DNA of 64,000 nucleotides. It comes from Albifimbria verrucaria. Its lineage: Eukaryota > Ascomycota > Sordariomycetes > Hypocreales > Stachybotryaceae. A program made the position numbers and the translations under genes. Position 1 is the stretch's first letter, and each line of letters opens with the position of its first letter. The stretch covers positions 620,001-684,000 of the forward strand of contig JAHREC010000045.1 in assembly GCA_020081605.1 (NCBI GenBank), in the 5' to 3' direction. This document shows positions 62,140 to 64,000 of this stretch, piece after piece. The notes beneath the pieces were generated by a model. It made no database searches. It was not told where the DNA came from and worked only from the letters and a program-made list of their open reading frames with translations.

Positions 62140-64000
62140 ATAATATAAACTAAGATTCTATTCTATTCTTATTATAATTTTAATGTTTATTTATTATTTT
62201 TATAATTAATAAGGCTAAGGGTTTTATTCTTATCTTATTATTATCATTTATAAAGATTTAAAGATTCTTCATATTAATATTCTTCTTTTTTAATAATTAA
62301 AAGTAATTAAAAATTTAATTAACGTTATTTAATATAATATATTATCTTTTAGCTTTATTATAAACCAAAATAATTTCCTATTATATTATTCCTTAAACCC
62401 TAGCTATTGATATAATTAATTAATAAGAACCCTTCATAATAATAAGTTAACTAATATATAATTTAAATTCTTATTATTTTATAGATTTTAAAGTCTTTAT
62501 TATTTAATATTAAATAATAAGAGTTTATTATATATATGTATATAAAGTTATTTATTATATATTTTAACCTTAAAATTAAAAAAAATTAATATTATAATAT
62601 TTAGAATTTTTATAATTAATAATAATATTAAGTCTATATTATAGGATATAAGGTATTTTTATATTTAGCTTATAAATATTTAATTAAACAAGTTAATATA
62701 GTTTAATTTTTATAAAGTTTAATTTTAAAAAATATTATTATTAATATTATATAGAATAATATTATTATAATTAATATACTTTATATATTTTTCTTTATAT
62801 TGAGAATTTTTAAAGCTTGAATATTTAAATATTAATAAGATTATCCTATAATACATATTTTAATATAACTAAAATAAAGCTAAATAATCTATAAAAATAG
62901 TTTTTATTATAAATAATATAATATTTTAAATATATTAAAAGCTTATTTTTTTATTTAAATATAATTTTAATATTAATCATAATTAATTAAATATAAAAAT
63001 AGAATTTTTACTTTAATAAAAGCTGTAAGATAATATTATTAGAATAATATATGTATAATTATAATATTATAAAAAATCATTTTTAATATTATTTAAACTA
63101 TATAGAGTATATATTGAAACTTTTTAATAAAAATTATATTTTTATAAAATAAGTATAAATATAAAAATAAAATTTAATAATAAATAAATCTATATGAAAT
63201 ATTTAATAAAAAATAAATATTTAATTTATTTTTATTATTTTATTAAATTTAATTTTTATATTTTAAATTTTTAAAAACAAGTAAAGTTTTTCAAAGGCTA
63301 TATTAAGATTATTAATATTAATTATTATATACTCTTTATTATAATATAAAATAATCAAATAATAAATCTTTTTGAGTTTTTATAATATTAATATTAAATA
63401 ATATAATAAATAATAAATAAATTTAATATTTAAACTTATATTTTAATATATATTTTTAAATTATTTTTAATTATTCCTAATTATTTTTTAATATTTTTAA
63501 TTATTATAAGTTCTATATATAATCCTTAAAATATTATTTAAGAAGCCTTTTTAAATAATTATTTATAAGTATATTTTAAGTATTTAAAAATATTTTAAAT
63601 CTTAAATTATAAATAGCTTTATTATTTTAAGAAAAAATCCTTTATAATTAATAAAAATACTTTTACTTTTATATTAATAATAAAGAATAAAAAGGATTTT
63701 TTATACTATTTACTTTATATATAATACCCTTAAAGAATTAAGATTATAATTAATTATAATAATCTTTATAAATTTTATATTCAACTCCTTTAAAAATATA
63801 ATTATTTAATTAATTATTTTTATATAATATATTTTAATATTTTTATTTGTAGATATAATAATAATATAAAAGTTCTATTTTTAAAGGATTATATTATATA
63901 TATTAAATATTAATACTCTATAATAATTTATTCTATATATATTCTTAAGGAATTATATATTAATATATTCCTTTTAAAGCTAAAGTATTATTATTAAAAT
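62140..64000 (-). repeat. Repeat family R1, copy C, inverted and cut by window end
   Basis: The reverse complement of this stretch follows R1 copies A and B in order. Near 62190 it reads AAATTATAATAAGAATAGAA, matching the element end at 48145; near 63740 it reads AAGATTATTATAATTAATTA, matching 46600; near 63650 it reads TTAATTATAAAGGATTTTTT, matching 46715. It is therefore a third R1 copy in the opposite orientation and continues beyond the window. Confidence 0.65.

Larger units (their letters stand above)
43061..64000. repeat. AT-rich RIP-degraded heterochromatin-like block
   Basis: About 21 kb, continuing past the window end, composed almost wholly of A and T (well over 90 percent by eye) with no open frame long enough to matter. 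The remaining C residues are nearly all followed by T, and CpG and CpA are almost absent; this is the expected outcome of RIP, which changes C to T mostly in CpA. Diverged repeat copies inside it, listed separately, point to old mobile elements as the source. It could be a centromere, a subtelomere or an interstitial AT isochore; the window cannot decide. No telomere repeat is seen. Confidence 0.9.

Noticed and set aside
43061..64000. Mitochondrial or plasmid origin of the AT block
   Set aside because: No mitochondrial gene, rRNA or tRNA is visible, the block has no coding frames, and C survives mainly in CpT. Degraded repeats fit better.
43061..64000. Calling the block a centromere
   Set aside because: Size and composition would fit, but a subtelomere or an internal AT isochore would look the same in a single window.

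Overview
The window reads as nuclear DNA of a filamentous ascomycete (Pezizomycotina; a sordariomycete is my guess from gene content, not proven). The evidence is short 50-70 base introns with GT...AG ends, fungal gene families (SUR7/PalI, FaeB-type esterase with a fungal cellulose-binding module, DUF3632, DUF6601, SesB/NACHT proteins), and a 21 kb block of almost pure A+T that looks like DNA degraded by repeat-induced point mutation (RIP).

Layout, left half (1-25 kb): an SLC46-like MFS transporter (+); a cytosolic phospholipase A2-like acyl hydrolase (-); acetyl-CoA hydrolase/CoA-transferase ACH1 (-); a second MFS transporter (-) divergent from a secreted feruloyl-esterase-B-like enzyme with a C-terminal CBM1 (+); a SUR7/PalI-type membrane protein (+); a cysteine-rich single-pass membrane protein with a Ser/Thr stalk (-); a DHA1-type drug/polyamine MFS transporter (+) followed by a DUF3632 protein (+).

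Layout, right half of the gene-bearing part (25-43 kb): a small Gln/His-repeat protein (-); a secreted-looking FMN alpha-hydroxy-acid oxidase (-); a tiny glycine-rich protein (+); an NmrA-like NAD(P)-binding protein (+); a very long NLR-like gene (-) with an alpha/beta-hydrolase (SesB-like) domain, a NACHT NTPase, a multi-pass membrane domain and an 11-residue-repeat tail; a DUF6601 membrane protein (+) head-to-head with it; and the essential Fe-S assembly factor DRE2 (-), whose start lies only about 290 bases from the AT block.

From about 43.06 kb to the window end there are no genes. The block holds several diverged copies of at least two repeat families, one of them present in both orientations, plus small tandem repeats. 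Surviving C residues are overwhelmingly in the CpT context, as expected after RIP.

A point that affects every protein here: almost all genes carry one to five one-base frameshifts, nearly always one base short in a homopolymer run. Conserved housekeeping genes (ACH1, DRE2) are affected too, and adding the missing bases restores exact reading frames and family lengths. I read these as assembly or sequencing errors, not as pseudogenes. Exon coordinates are my own reading of splice sites and family alignment from memory; no search was run.
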